Part shown: positions 25,421-36,543 of the stretch, piece by piece
Layout of the letters: each line of letters opens with the position of its first letter
Position numbering within the stretch: the stretch's first letter is position 1
Assembly (NCBI GenBank): GCA_946803715.1
Contig: CAMPET010000100.1
Coordinates: 61,678-125,677 of the forward strand
From: Beroe ovata
Taxonomy: Eukaryota; Ctenophora; Nuda; Beroida; Beroidae
Direction: 5' to 3'
DNA length: 64,000 nucleotides
Notes under the pieces: model-generated
What the model saw: only the letters and a program-made list of their open reading frames with translations
What the model was told of the DNA's origin: nothing
Databases searched by the model: none
Made by a program: the position numbers and the translations under genes

Positions 25421-25970
25421 TTGTATTTAATTTGAAGGATTTTTCCTTACCGTCGCACGCGCACCGCGCATTGCCAACCCACCTCACGCCAATGGACTCG
25501 CCAGTACGCGCGCGCGACCAGACTCANCACTCGACCATTGCATACTGACTTTGCCTGGGCTACTCCAGTACAACTCAAAGGTCATGAATTCAATTTTAAT
25601 TAGGTTGTTTGTTTATCTTTCTGTATGTCTGTCACTAAATGCATGTGCTGATTTTGAAGTTAAGGTGCACGTTGTCATGGATAGGTGCTACTACTGTAAT
25701 AGTGAACTGGGAGTTCATTTCTGATGATAGTGCTTTACTGCTTTGAGTTTGATAACGTTTTAGAATTTTCGTTGATGGGATGAATGCATACGTTTTTGCC
25801 TGGCGATGCTAGACCCAGCCCAGCTGAGAATAATTTGCGGCGCGCGCGCAATAAAATTCTCGACAGGGGCTATCATCGACAGCCAAGTATGTTTTGATTT
25901 GAACAGCTGTGCCTAGCATCGCCAGCGAGAATAATTAGCCGCGCGCGCGTAATGAAATTCTTGACAGGGG

Positions 25971-26073
25971 ATTGTAGAATTTCACCCTACTCTTGCTAGC
26001 AAGATTTTATTCCTGGGATCGACGGATTGAATATCGCGCGCACCGCGCCGACGGTAGGGTAAAATCCTACAAC
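25971..26073. mobile_element. MITE with 8-bp target duplication (TTGTAGRATTT family, copy 3)
   Basis: Ends ATTGTAGAATTTCACCCTAC and GTAGGGTAAAATCCTACAAC are inverted repeats. GACAGGGG occurs directly on both sides (25963-25970 and 26074-26081), an 8-bp target-site duplication. It is inserted in another repeat, and related uninterrupted sequence is visible at about 25855-25880. The length and TSD suggest a hAT-like non-autonomous transposon. Confidence 0.75.
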
Positions 26074-26515
26074 GACAGGGGCTATTAGGGTATTACCCTG
26101 GGCTATCATCGCGACAGCCAAGCAACGTGTGCACAAGACATGACATGACAAAATATGACAAATTTTGTTTGTCGTAAACAGATTTGATCATGCGTGGCAG
26201 ATATGAATAAAGTGAGCTGATTGCTGAATGTCTTGCCGGATGTTATCAGCTCTCATCTTGATAATTTTGCACTTCAGGATTCCCACACTGTGCTATTGTA
26301 TGTTTTATTCATTACAACACTTGATGTGATTGACCTTTCATTGATTTTCTTCATTGGTTTTGTCTCTCATGATGAATCCAGCCAATAAGCAGTGAAGTAA
26401 AAAGGTCCTTCCCTTTCATAAATGAACAATATTGAGGTGCTGATATTGCAATGTTGCAATGACATTAATATTTTTAGGCTTTTTATGACAGGTTTCATGG
26501 CAATGAGAAAAGTTG

Positions 26516-28591
26516 ATGTCAGTAGAAGAAAACACTGAATTGTCGAATGAAAATTCGAGTACAGCCAATTTAACAGATATCAAAAAGAGAGGCGCTTTAT
26601 CTGTCAATTTAAGTTTCACAAGATACGATGTTGTAAAACGTGTTGCAGAAGCACTTGGCTACTCCACTACTATTGAGAATGAAGATGCATTCATAATTTG
26701 GTCTGATAGTACTGTCACTGCTGAAAGATGTGCAGAGCTGAAACCTTATCAAAGAATAAACCATTTCCCAGGAATGGGTGAAATAGCCAGAAAAGACTGC
26801 TTAGCAAGGAATCTACAGAAAATGCAGAAGATTTACTCTGATGACTACGACTTCTTCCCAAAATCATGGACCCTGCCAGCAGATTATACAACATTAATGA
26901 ATCATTATCATGATCTTAAGAAGCGACGTAAGAACAAAACTTTCATATGCAAACCAGCTAATGGAGCCATGGGAAATGGAATTCATTTATTGCAAAATCT
27001 TGAAAAAATTGGTATCCATGACCATATGGTTGTTCAGGAGTATCTTGATAGACCTCTGATTATTGATGGCATGAAGTTTGATCTAAGAATTTATGTGCTA
27101 GTTTTGTCATGCGACCCTTTGAAAGTATTCTTATATGATGATGGTCTTATGAGACTCAGTACAAGTGAATATGCCCCTCCTACAGAGAAAAACATTGACA
27201 ACATGTTCATGCATTTAACAAATTATAGCATAAACAAATCAAATGAAAACTATGAGAACTGTGATGATGAAACCAAAGGAAGTAAAAGGAGTATCAAATA
27301 CCTGCGTTCCTGGATGGCTAGCCACAACTATAGTTTCACAACACTCTGGAACAGCATTGCAGATATTGTGATCAAAACAATGATTGTAGCTGAACCATAT
27401 TTGCTCCATGCATATCGCATGGCACGCCCGGGAACAACATCTGCTTCTACTAGTAGTGTTTGTTTTGAGGTACTTGGGATGGACATTTTTGTTGATAGGA
27501 AGCTACGTCCATGGCTTTTAGAAGTAAATCGAAGTCCCAGCTTTGGTTGTGATAGCAAAGTTGATTCAGATATAAAATTTGATGTAATCAGAACTGCGTT
27601 TTCATTGTTAAACCTCAAACCAAGTGAAAAAAGGAGAGCTCTAGCTGCTCAAAAAGAATTGAGTAGAGCAAGACTTTTGAGACCAAGAAACAGTTTGGCT
27701 AGAAAGACACAGTTTGATGCTAGGAAAGCTCTTCTCAGATCTCAGCTTACTGAGTTGAGGAGAGTGTCGGACCAATCAAAATACGAGGACAACAACAGTG
27801 GGAAATATCGGAGAATATTTCCAGCTCGCACCTCAATTCAAAATGATTATGTTAACCTGCTTAATGGTGCATTCAGGACATTCCTAGCTGGTCGAGGCAG
27901 CATGTTGGAACACAAATCACATCAAGGAATGTTACAACACCTCAGAGAATCTGAGCTGTTGGACATGTTGCAACAGTGTGAAAATGATGAAGCTGAGGCA
28001 CAAAATGCACAAGCTGAAGCAGCGGCTGCTGCAGTTACAGCTGCAACTCAACCAACTCAAAGAGCTACAATCAAGATGCAACCTCTTCATAAGATGAGAC
28101 CCTGGTCCTCACCTCCACCTTCCCCATTTCCATTCTCCCGATACGTAACTTCCCCCACTTCCTACAGCAGTACTCCTGTCAATGAAGACAGCTCATCAAT
28201 CAGATCCAACTTTAGAGCACGACGGTTGAAGTTACACTCTGATGACATGGAAAATTCTCTGAGAAAATCAAATGCAATACTCTTGAAGCGGATTGATTCT
28301 CTATTCAAAGAGGATAACCCTGCAGGGAATAGCAAATTTGTGGATCCAACAAAAAAGGCATCTCCCCTCAAAACTGTTCCATTCCGATCAAAGAAGATTG
28401 TGTTTAACTCAATTATCAAGTACAAAAACAAATCCTTGTTATCTTGCAACATCAACAATTTGAGTGATAACACAATGAACATTGATAGAAAATATGTCGG
28501 TAAGTCCTCTTCAACTACTCACAATCGTTTTTGTCGGTGTCCAGAGGTTTGTGCTAAAAACAAAAATTATCACATTCGGCCTTATCGATAA
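26516..28591 (+). CDS. Tubulin polyglutamylase, TTLL6/13-like
   Basis: An intronless 691-aa frame starting with ATG. Residues about 30-370 form the tubulin-tyrosine-ligase-like ATP-grasp domain. Landmarks in order: NHFPGMGEIARKDCLARN, DYDFFPKSW, the ATP loop CKPANGAMGNGI (about 146), VVQEYLDRPLIIDGMKFDLR, YVLVLSCDPLKVFLYDDGLM, HLTNYSINK, and the metal-binding LRPWLLEVNRSPSF. The pattern fits the TTLL6/TTLL13/TTLL7 group of elongating glutamylases, which add glutamate chains to axonemal and neuronal microtubules. The part after residue 390 is basic, Ala/Gln- and Ser/Pro-rich and probably disordered, consistent with microtubule binding. A GT donor-like site occurs near the end (about 28500), so a spliced alternative tail is possible. 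The exact orthologue is not settled. Confidence 0.9.
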   Translation: MSVEENTELSNENSSTANLTDIKKRGALSVNLSFTRYDVVKRVAEALGYSTTIENEDAFIIWSDSTVTAERCAELKPYQRINHFPGMGEIARKDCLARNLQKMQKIYSDDYDFFPKSWTLPADYTTLMNHYHDLKKRRKNKTFICKPANGAMGNGIHLLQNLEKIGIHDHMVVQEYLDRPLIIDGMKFDLRIYVLVLSCDPLKVFLYDDGLMRLSTSEYAPPTEKNIDNMFMHLTNYSINKSNENYENCDDETKGSKRSIKYLRSWMASHNYSFTTLWNSIADIVIKTMIVAEPYLLHAYRMARPGTTSASTSSVCFEVLGMDIFVDRKLRPWLLEVNRSPSFGCDSKVDSDIKFDVIRTAFSLLNLKPSEKRRALAAQKELSRARLLRPRNSLARKTQFDARKALLRSQLTELRRVSDQSKYEDNNSGKYRRIFPARTSIQNDYVNLLNGAFRTFLAGRGSMLEHKSHQGMLQHLRESELLDMLQQCENDEAEAQNAQAEAAAAAVTAATQPTQRATIKMQPLHKMRPWSSPPPSPFPFSRYVTSPTSYSSTPVNEDSSSIRSNFRARRLKLHSDDMENSLRKSNAILLKRIDSLFKEDNPAGNSKFVDPTKKASPLKTVPFRSKKIVFNSIIKYKNKSLLSCNINNLSDNTMNIDRKYVGKSSSTTHNRFCRCPEVCAKNKNYHIRPYR

Positions 28592-29556
28592 CTTAGGTGC
28601 CTGTTCTCATTAGAATGAATAGAACTTTTTGATATAGTTTAAGTATCTATTCATGTAATGTTGATCTCCCAAGAAACTATATGCTTTTTCAGTAGGTATC
28701 AATGAGGGTTTTATTTCATTTACATTTCAGTTTTGATAAAGATTTATAGCCTGTAGGTAACAATAAATTCAACTCTTTAGGTTGGTGTTATCAATGTCCT
28801 TAGAGCATAGAAACTTAGGATGTGATCCTATATTTTAACTTGGAGAGAGGCAAAGTGTTTTCCTTGATCCCATAATGCTTCAAAAATTTGATATTCTTAC
28901 AATTCAATGATAAATGTTAACTTGAAAAACTGCATGCTAACCAAAGGTATTGAAGAAGAATTTTCGTTAAAAATGTGAATGTGTGATCTTATAATGTATG
29001 CTATATTAACATTGCTAAAACTAATCATTAAGTGGTGTTAGGTACTGCTTGATGAGATTTTTACAACTTGCATGATCTGAGTTATTTCTAAACAACTCAC
29101 GTTTAAAGAAGTATAAGTTTGTCATTTTCAATATGATATGGATTATTCCTGAGCTTCATCCAGTTCATGTCTTGTCAGAGATATAAACTGCGCTTGTGTC
29201 TACTGTCTACAGTATGTTTCGGACTTCGGTATAATTTCTTACAAAAAGGAAGGACGCCCTTGTCATTCAAGGTGTAATGCTTGTATTCAAGGTGTAAATT
29301 TCCTTTCAATTCGACTTTATGAGTGTTCAAATTTTATTGAACAAACTTTCCCTCAGTTCGAAATTTTAGAAATAGCCCTTTTGCTCTGTAATGGTAATTT
29401 GTTGTATATGATGAATGAGACTTGGTAAGATCCCCGACATGTTTTTTTTCCTATTCTTGCCCCTTTCCACTCGATATTCCACCATTTTTATGACAATGCG
29501 GATTTCCCAAACCAATTTCCCCGATGTTGACCTGACCAACCCTCCATCTAGGAATC
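28592..29556. other. Intergenic spacer TTLL to AK8
   Basis: AT-rich sequence with no coding frame. It holds the 3' UTR of the TTLL gene and the promoter and 5' UTR of AK8. Confidence 0.5.
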
Positions 29557-30236
29557 ATGGACGAGACAAAGAGACCACTCAGAATTCCCCCTGAGTTCAC
29601 TATGTATGCCGAGAAGAATGACCTCTTTTCTCTTTACGAGGTTTGTGCATGCCTTCAATTCATCAAGTATATTAGGTTACTTGACAGTGATGTGGTCAGA
29701 GACTCAGAGATTTGGGAATCAAAACAGTCTTCAAAAATAAGGATGGAAATGTCTGATTGCCTGTCCTTCTCTCTGTTTGTGTGCCACGATTTCCACATTC
29801 ACTGTGTTTTTTCCATGGTGTTGGTACCTTAATTCTTCAGTGAAACATCGGGAAATTGGATAGTTGATTCTGTAGTCTTGGATGCATCACATATGCTATT
29901 TCAGGTCACTATTTTCTATGTGCAGGCACCTAGGTACTGACGTACTGTTTTAATGAAGCAAACTTACATTCTCAATGTGTACCCCTTGCATTAACTCATT
30001 AATTAACTAAGATGCTCAGAATTACTCAGTACTACAAGGTGGCTTTGTCATTGCCACGTGATAAACACGCAACAAACATGCACAAGTACCTAGGCCTCCT
30101 GCCAGAAATCAGTCAGTTATGCCACAACAATAATAGGAATAGTAATAAACAGTGTAATGAGGCACAAATGATTCTGTCTGGCTTAATATGCACAAGACTC
30201 ATTCTCATGTCTTTATTAGCTCCTAATATGCAAGTA

Positions 30237-30276
<40 letters not shown>

Positions 30277-33200
30277 ACACACACCCAAACAAAAAAAACA
30301 AAAAATAAAGACANNNNNNNNNNNNNNNNNNNNNNNNNNNNNNNNNNNNNNNNNNNNNNNNNNNNNNNNNNNNNNNNNNNNNNNNNNNNNNNNNNNNNNN
30401 NNNNNNNNNNNNNNNACACACACACACACACACACGCCACAAAATTTCGTCCTCCATCGATTAGCAAGTTTCAATCCAGCATGCAGAGCTGCATTATCAT
30501 TGATATAACTCACTTAGGTTGATGCAACTCAGGTTGTGAATTAGTGAATTCGGATCCTGATAGTAGGACTAGGTATACTGCAAATACCGAAAATAATCAG
30601 GCTACCTATATCAGAAACTAAACACATGCATCGATTTCAAACACAAGAATAGCTAGAATCTGTTAATAACCAATACAAGCGGTTACCATACAGTAGATAA
30701 TACCCTCGGATGCGAAGCAAGGCACATGTCCTGCATTGTCCAATGAAAAGTCCGATGATTTGGGAACTATAATAACATGACACTCTATTCAATATTCATC
30801 CTATACATGTTATCTGACAGTTATCTGACAGCTGGCAGTTGAGACATGTTATCTGACAGCTGACAGTTGAGACATATAATCTGACAGCTGACGCCTGACA
30901 CTGTTTCAGAGGATGATACAGGAGGTTGTGGTGTCACAGCCGGTTGACCCACTCGAGCACATGATCAACTTCCTACACCGACAAAATGATGACGGTAAGT
31001 CAGCGTGAGGGAGAGAGTGTTGAGGTAAAGAGAGTGTTGACCGTCCAGATGTCAGGGGGATAAGTGTTTGGGGGGGTCAAATGTTTGGGGTGGTGCAATG
31101 TCAGGGGGTTAATAAGTGTATGGGGGGGGATCAAATGTGGCAGTGATATCTACAGTGAGGGTGAGAGTCACTGGGTGAAAGTGAAGAATGTGATTTCGGC
31201 TTCATTGAAATATAACAGAGGGCTGAGAGGCGATAGAGTTAGCTAATTTATTGTACTCTTTTGTTGATCTGCAACTCCTATTCAGTGCCACAGATCGTTA
31301 TAATTGGTCCGCCGGCCTCTGGAAAAGGAAGTATCGTAAGTGCGAGATTGATTGAGGACTGGTTCTTTGAATATACTAGATTTTAGTAGCCCGAATATTG
31401 TAGGGAGTAATTTTAACGCTCATATCAACCACTCAGGCACAGCTGATTTGCAAAGAGAGTGGTATTCGGAAGATTGACACCAAGGAAATTCTTTCTGTTG
31501 AAATTGAACAAACAAAGCAGGTGCTTTTTTTTAACACACTTCAAAATTATTAGCTCATTCAAGTTTGTTCTGATGACACCACTTCAGAATTTGACATTAA
31601 CACCGGAAACTTCTTTGTCCCACCTTTTTACTAGCACCTCTTCGATCCATTGACACCGCTATAATGTTTCTTGACACCACTACGTGTGCGTGACATCCCT
31701 ATGCATTAACGTGACTCAGTAATCACATCCGAACATTAGCAAGCCCCCTTGCTATGTCAGAGGAGGGCATGTATAATATGCTGTTATATCCCAATATCAT
31801 CTGCTACATATTTACTGGTCATTGTCTCAATCGATCTAAATATGACAAACACTTTGTTTCTTAGCAAGAATAAGTGACGCGATGTTAGTATGCTAAATGC
31901 CAATAGCAATAAGAACACTAAGTGACCCTATCTCAGACTTGATGCTTTCAGTAACCAAGTCTTTTTTCCTCAGGTTAAAGAGTGTATCGAGAAGAATACT
32001 GACATTCCTGGTGATATTCTTGGAGCAGTTGTTAAGAACAGGATTTCAAAGAAAGATTGTGTTGACCAGGTTTGTAACTGATCGCCACTGAGTCATATTT
32101 ACTTCATCTATTTTGCTCATTGTCGATGATAGTTCGTACTTCGTATTCACGACATAATATTTTGTTTTGCCATTTGGCCAAAGAATATTGCACATATACG
32201 GAACGCGCGCTAGCACTCTTTTGTGCTAGTCGCCAATTTGCGCGCGTTCCCATAGTGACCGCAACATTTCACAAATTGTTGCAACGAAAATACTGCATTC
32301 TTATCTTGTTATCGGTAAACTAGCATATTTCACCGGAAACGCTCACAGGGATGGGTTCTGGTTGGATATCCTAAGACACGTGATCAGGCACTGGCTCTAC
32401 AGAGACATGGCATATTTGCTAAACACATGGGTATGAAACACGCTGCTCGCATACAGTTCACTTCACTATTTAAACAACTCATATGAAAACAGATTGGATA
32501 ACGGATAACATTAAGTGGAAAATTGACATGCTATTGTATTCTGCAGTGTTCATGGAAGCTCCGGATGTCGTACTTATGGAACGGTTTATGGGAAAACGAA
32601 TCGACCCTCAAACAGGGGGTACGTACTCAAATTAAATATACTCACTACTTCGCTAGACCTTTTGTGTGATATGGGGGGGAATACTTGAGTACTTTTCTTC
32701 TAAATCATGAGTGTGTGTGTGTTTCAGACATATACCATGTGACATTTGAGCCGCCAGAGAACCCCGAGGTTTCACGACGCATCACAACAATTGATAACCA
32801 GACGGAGAAATTCATTCGGAAACAGTTGATCCACTTCCACAGGTAGGGAATATGATTGGAATGGGGAGCTCTCCAGCCCCAACAACGTTCTTTTCATTCT
32901 GTTTGCAAATTGTCGTATTATTGTAGTGGAAAGAATTTATAGAAAGCAACTGTATAGTGTTAATTGAAGCATGATAAACTCAACTTTTCTATGCTTACTA
33001 ACGAAACTTGCTCCGAGTTTAAATTCCGATATACCATTGAAAAAGTTAAAGAGCGTTTCATCATGGAAAACTGTGCGGATGAAAGCTTTTCCCTGGTCCA
33101 TATTCTACACACTTCTTTATACATGAATGCTGGTGATGTCAGATGAGAGCAAGTTTTGTTCCTTCATTGCATAGTGATACACATTGCACAAACACACGAC

Positions 33201-35337
33201 GCGATGCCACACCTCAATGCCCCCTGCGTTGATTACTGACTCTGTCACAGAACCGCGTGTAACGTTCAGAATATCATGTCATATATGCCATGTCATGTTG
33301 TGAAATGTCATCGCATGAATATGCAGAAAATATGTGTACACTGGACACGCGACACATTATCTCGATAAAAGGTTGTGACATCGCAACGTCACTATCTTAA
33401 TATTATGAGAATCTTTCATGTTAAAAATGGCGCAATTTTTTAGGAATATCGAAGGAATCCGGGCTGCAGTTAAGAATGGCACTACGAAAACTGTAAACGC
33501 TGACCAGCCTAAAACAGACGTCCACGCGCAGGGTAAACCGTGGCTGCTGTTCATTTGTGAACCCCTCCTCTACTCGCACTGTAACCCCTCCTCTACTCCC
33601 ACTGTAACCCCTCCTCTACTCCCACTGTAACCCCTCATTTTCCCCCATCCAGTGTACCACTTCCTCTGTCAACAGCCGAGGTCAGTGGCTCCGCAGTGTC
33701 CACGTGTAATTCTGCAGGGACCGAGGGGAAGTGGCAAAGCCACCCAGGCAGCTCTCCTGTCTGCTAAATACGGCCTCGTAAATGGTGGGTTGGCACGAAG
33801 AATTGTGAAATTGCTAAACATCCAGATGAGTAGTTCTAATAGAAATATGTATTCGAAAATTCTGATATTTCTATCTATAACCCGTAGTGTCCATGGTGGA
33901 GCTTATCAAACAAGCGATAGCAGACAATTCTAAAGTGGGTAACATGATGAGCACTTACATTGACAAGAAAATGATGGGTAAGTCTCATTTAGGTGCTGAG
34001 TGCTGACGTACTTAAGTCCTATTCAATCTTATTTCGTCACTATAAGCCCGGTACTGACGAGTGACGAGTGAACCCCACTATTCCCTTATTGACAATGAGT
34101 AATTACAACCTAATTACGTATCATGGCTTATGACACTCAATTAGAGGAAGAGTTTTCATGATATTGATTCACCCAGGTGTCCCCGGCAATAATCACGATT
34201 TGAGTAAAGTTGGTCTTTGTAAGTTGCACTGGCACCATGACGGCTCTATTATCAGCATACTTGAACGCAATTACTTGAATTCTCGGATACTTATGCCCAT
34301 AATCATATCCATTACCCCCATGGTTTTGATTGAATACTTAACCGAGCTCCGAAGATTTACAGCACTATTTATTCTTCCGGCGATCAAGCACTGAGTTTCA
34401 GAACAGTTCACGAACTCCTCAATTTCAGAAGTGGCAGCTATGATAAAGCTCAATCATATGCAAATAGAATTTTCACTCCCTCTCCCAACTCGTAACTAAC
34501 TCGTCACTCTGCCCAGTGCCCGACAACATCGTATTGAAGTGCCTGGTGGAGAGACTGTCCAAATTGGACTGCGCCACCAAGGGTTGGGTGCTCCGTGGTT
34601 ACCCCAGATCCAGAAACCAGGCTGAGGCACTCTCAGAAGCCGGATATGCTCCCAACAGGTATACTCATTAAGAGTGGATTGGCCGTTATGTGGGCGCAGC
34701 TATAAGATTGACTCAACCGCCAGAAGATTTGTATAGATAGAAACGGCCTGCAATCATTCATCATGTAGACAATAGACATAGCATTACATTGCTCAAGCCC
34801 ATATCCAATGTTGTACTAATACTATATAAACCCGACACCCCCGCTACCCAGGGTATATTTCCTGGACTGTCCCACCGACACGATCGTGGAGCGGTTGTCT
34901 CTGCGGAGAACAGACCCGGTCACTGGTGTTCAGTCTCATCTCATCTACAATCCTCCTCCCTCCCTCGAAATGAAGAGGAGACTAAAAACGGTATGGTTCA
35001 GCCGAGACTATATAGATATGAAACCCATCATTGCCATGTTTTTCGAAGCATTTTGCCAATGTCAAATTTGTTGACCTCGTCACCGATTTTCCACAACTCC
35101 ATCATAGCTCTATAGTGCATTTCTCACTCTGTCCTGATTCCACAGAATCCCAAAGACGCAGAGCAAGCTGTGGACGAGGATATTGTCTCGTACGAGAGCG
35201 CTCTGGAGGAGCTCGTCGATTACTTTTCCTCTGCCCAGACGATAAATGCCGACCAGGATCCCCATACTGTCTTCGAGAGTTTGGAGAGTCTGCTCGTGAA
35301 GCCCCTGCCAAAACAGACACTCAGATCTGCGATTTAA
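29557..35337 (+). CDS. AK8: Adenylate kinase 8 (two kinase domains), 14 exons
   Basis: Predicted 483 aa (human 479). Exons: 29557-29640, 30910-30994, 31286-31335, 31437-31520, 31974-32069, 32349-32430, 32547-32618, 32728-32842, 33444-33532, 33653-33784, 33888-33977, 34517-34658, 34852-34990 and 35146-35337. All are GT-AG and phase-consistent, and the total is a whole number of codons. The start [20 protein letters not shown] matches the AK8 N-terminus. Domain 1 has the P-loop [28 protein letters not shown], and [20 protein letters not shown]. Domain 2 has [37 protein letters not shown], and [12 protein letters not shown]. The enzyme moves phosphate between AMP or dAMP and nucleoside triphosphates. 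AK8 is cytosolic and linked to cilia and ventricular ependyma in vertebrates. Introns are short, except intron 1, which holds a CA microsatellite and a gap. Confidence 0.97.
30237..30435. repeat. CA microsatellite with gap (N 30314-30415) in AK8 intron 1
   Basis: CA dinucleotides lie on both sides of the N run, with an A-rich stretch at the left edge of the gap. Confidence 0.9.
30810..30900. repeat. Tandem repeat upstream of AK8 exon 2
   Basis: About three copies of a ~32-bp unit containing TTATCTGACAGCTGACAGTT end just before the exon 2 acceptor. Confidence 0.75.
32200..32250. repeat. 51-bp foldback in AK8 intron 5
   Basis: GGAACGCGCGC and GCGCGCGTTCC are inverted, with a second inner pair TAGCAC/GTGCTA. 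It is probably another small foldback of the GCGCGC-core type seen at 25-26 kb. Confidence 0.65.
33557..33640. repeat. 23-bp tandem repeat in AK8 intron 9
   Basis: About three and a half copies of CCCCTCCTCTACTCCCACTG plus TAA lie immediately upstream of the exon 10 acceptor. They form a very long polypyrimidine tract. Confidence 0.85.
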
Positions 35338-36480
35338 ACATATCCACGATTTTGCACAGCTATATTTGTCAATTTTAGATACAGCATATGAGCTGATGAT
35401 GAGCTGGATTTTCCGAGGTTGTGGAACTGGATTGCGATGCATGATATTGGGACTTGTAGGAATAAGATTCCCCACTGCTGCCCATGCCAGCTAGTTCCAT
35501 TTCCCCTACCGCCAGCTAGTTGAACTATTAGTTCGATTCCCCGTTGGCCGTTACTCCCTAGAGTGCGTGCTGCGTATTCGATTGTTCCGCGAAATTTCTA
35601 TTGGATATCATTTCTTGTTCCAGCTTTTCTGCTTTTCCATAATTCCAATATTCAAATTTGTGGAGCAGTTTAGTTTTACTGTTCCCAATCCCAACCTGTT
35701 CCCAATTCAAATGTCCTTTAATTTTTCGGGTGATCAGTGACCCTAACCTTGAACCAAACCCTAACCCGAGGGTTTTAAAAATAAACGCGATTAAGTGGAA
35801 AAATGTCTGGTATGGTCACGTGACCAGATCAGTTTTTCGCCCACAACTCGCTAGGGAAGCATTTTTAGTTTTTACCCTACATCACATGGGGTGATTCGGA
35901 ATTAGTGCTTAAAAATAAGTCGACTCTTGCTTGTTTCACCTAAAATTGAAAATAGAGAGAAAAATAAGAATTTTCAAAAAATTAGGGCGATGAAATTAAA
36001 TCTAGTAGTAGTACGAGCCCGGCCCTGTTTGATGTGATTGTGCACACGTTGCGCGCGCCCCTGTTCAGGTTCTACTCAGTACTGAACTGAAAAGTCGTAG
36101 AAAGGAGACGCGCAGCGCGCGCGCGGAGTATTCGAGTCACCCGGTCACGCAGCGCGGAAACACATCCGGCAAGGACTGATAACATCCTGTTGTAGGATTT
36201 CACGATCACCCTACCCTTATATACTGGCGGAATGACAATTGCGCGGCGCCGACGGTAGGGTAAAATCTTACAAACATCCTGCAAAAACATCCTGTCAATC
36301 ATTTAACTTGAAGTTGAAGTTGAAGTTTGACCAATACAATGACCATTAATTAATAAAGTCTGATCATGTAATAGAAAATGGTATTCTTGGGGAGGGGTCT
36401 CATACCTTTTCAGTCATGTGATAGCATAGCATGTGATAGCAATCGACCATGACCAATGAGATCACAGATATATAACGGAT
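35338..36480. other. Intergenic, repeat-bearing, left of the retrotransposon
   Basis: AK8 3' flank, then GC-rich repeat sequence (about 36030-36180, related to 25240-25310 in inverted sense), a MITE at 36190-36273, and a segment (36179-36480) that recurs at 40467-40878. No gene is seen. Confidence 0.6.
36190..36273. mobile_element. MITE with 8-bp target duplication (copy 1)
   Basis: 84 bp, running from TTGTAGGATTTCACGATC to GGTAGGGTAAAATCTTACAA. Direct ACATCCTG flanks lie at 36182-36189 and 36274-36281. It is the same family as 25971-26073 and 40478-40564. Confidence 0.75.
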
Positions 36481-36543
36481 AGGCTCGTGCTATTCTGCCT
36501 CGTTTGAATCCGCGCACGACGGTACTTGCGACGCGCCTGNTGC

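Larger units (their letters stand above)
23259..25795. repeat. Three dispersed direct copies of a ~210-bp repeat
   Basis: Similar blocks at about 23259-23470, 24501-24715 and 25590-25795 all run from a TTTAATTTGGTTGTTTGTTT-like start to GTTGATGGGATGAATGCA or a close variant, in the same orientation. The copies differ by point changes and small indels. They may be an old interspersed repeat or partly allelic copies joined at the Ns. Confidence 0.8.
23194..26515. other. Repeat-rich divergent intergenic region between RNF123 and TTLL
   Basis: The two flanking genes point away from each other, so both promoters should lie here. The rest is repeats: three diverged copies of a 210-bp unit, several foldback/MITE elements with GCGCGC cores, a near-perfect palindrome, and two single-N joins (23873 and 25527). 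No coding region is recognised. Confidence 0.6.

Noticed and set aside
35102-35475. Minus-strand frames over AK8 exon 14
   Set aside because: Shadows of a confident AK8 exon.
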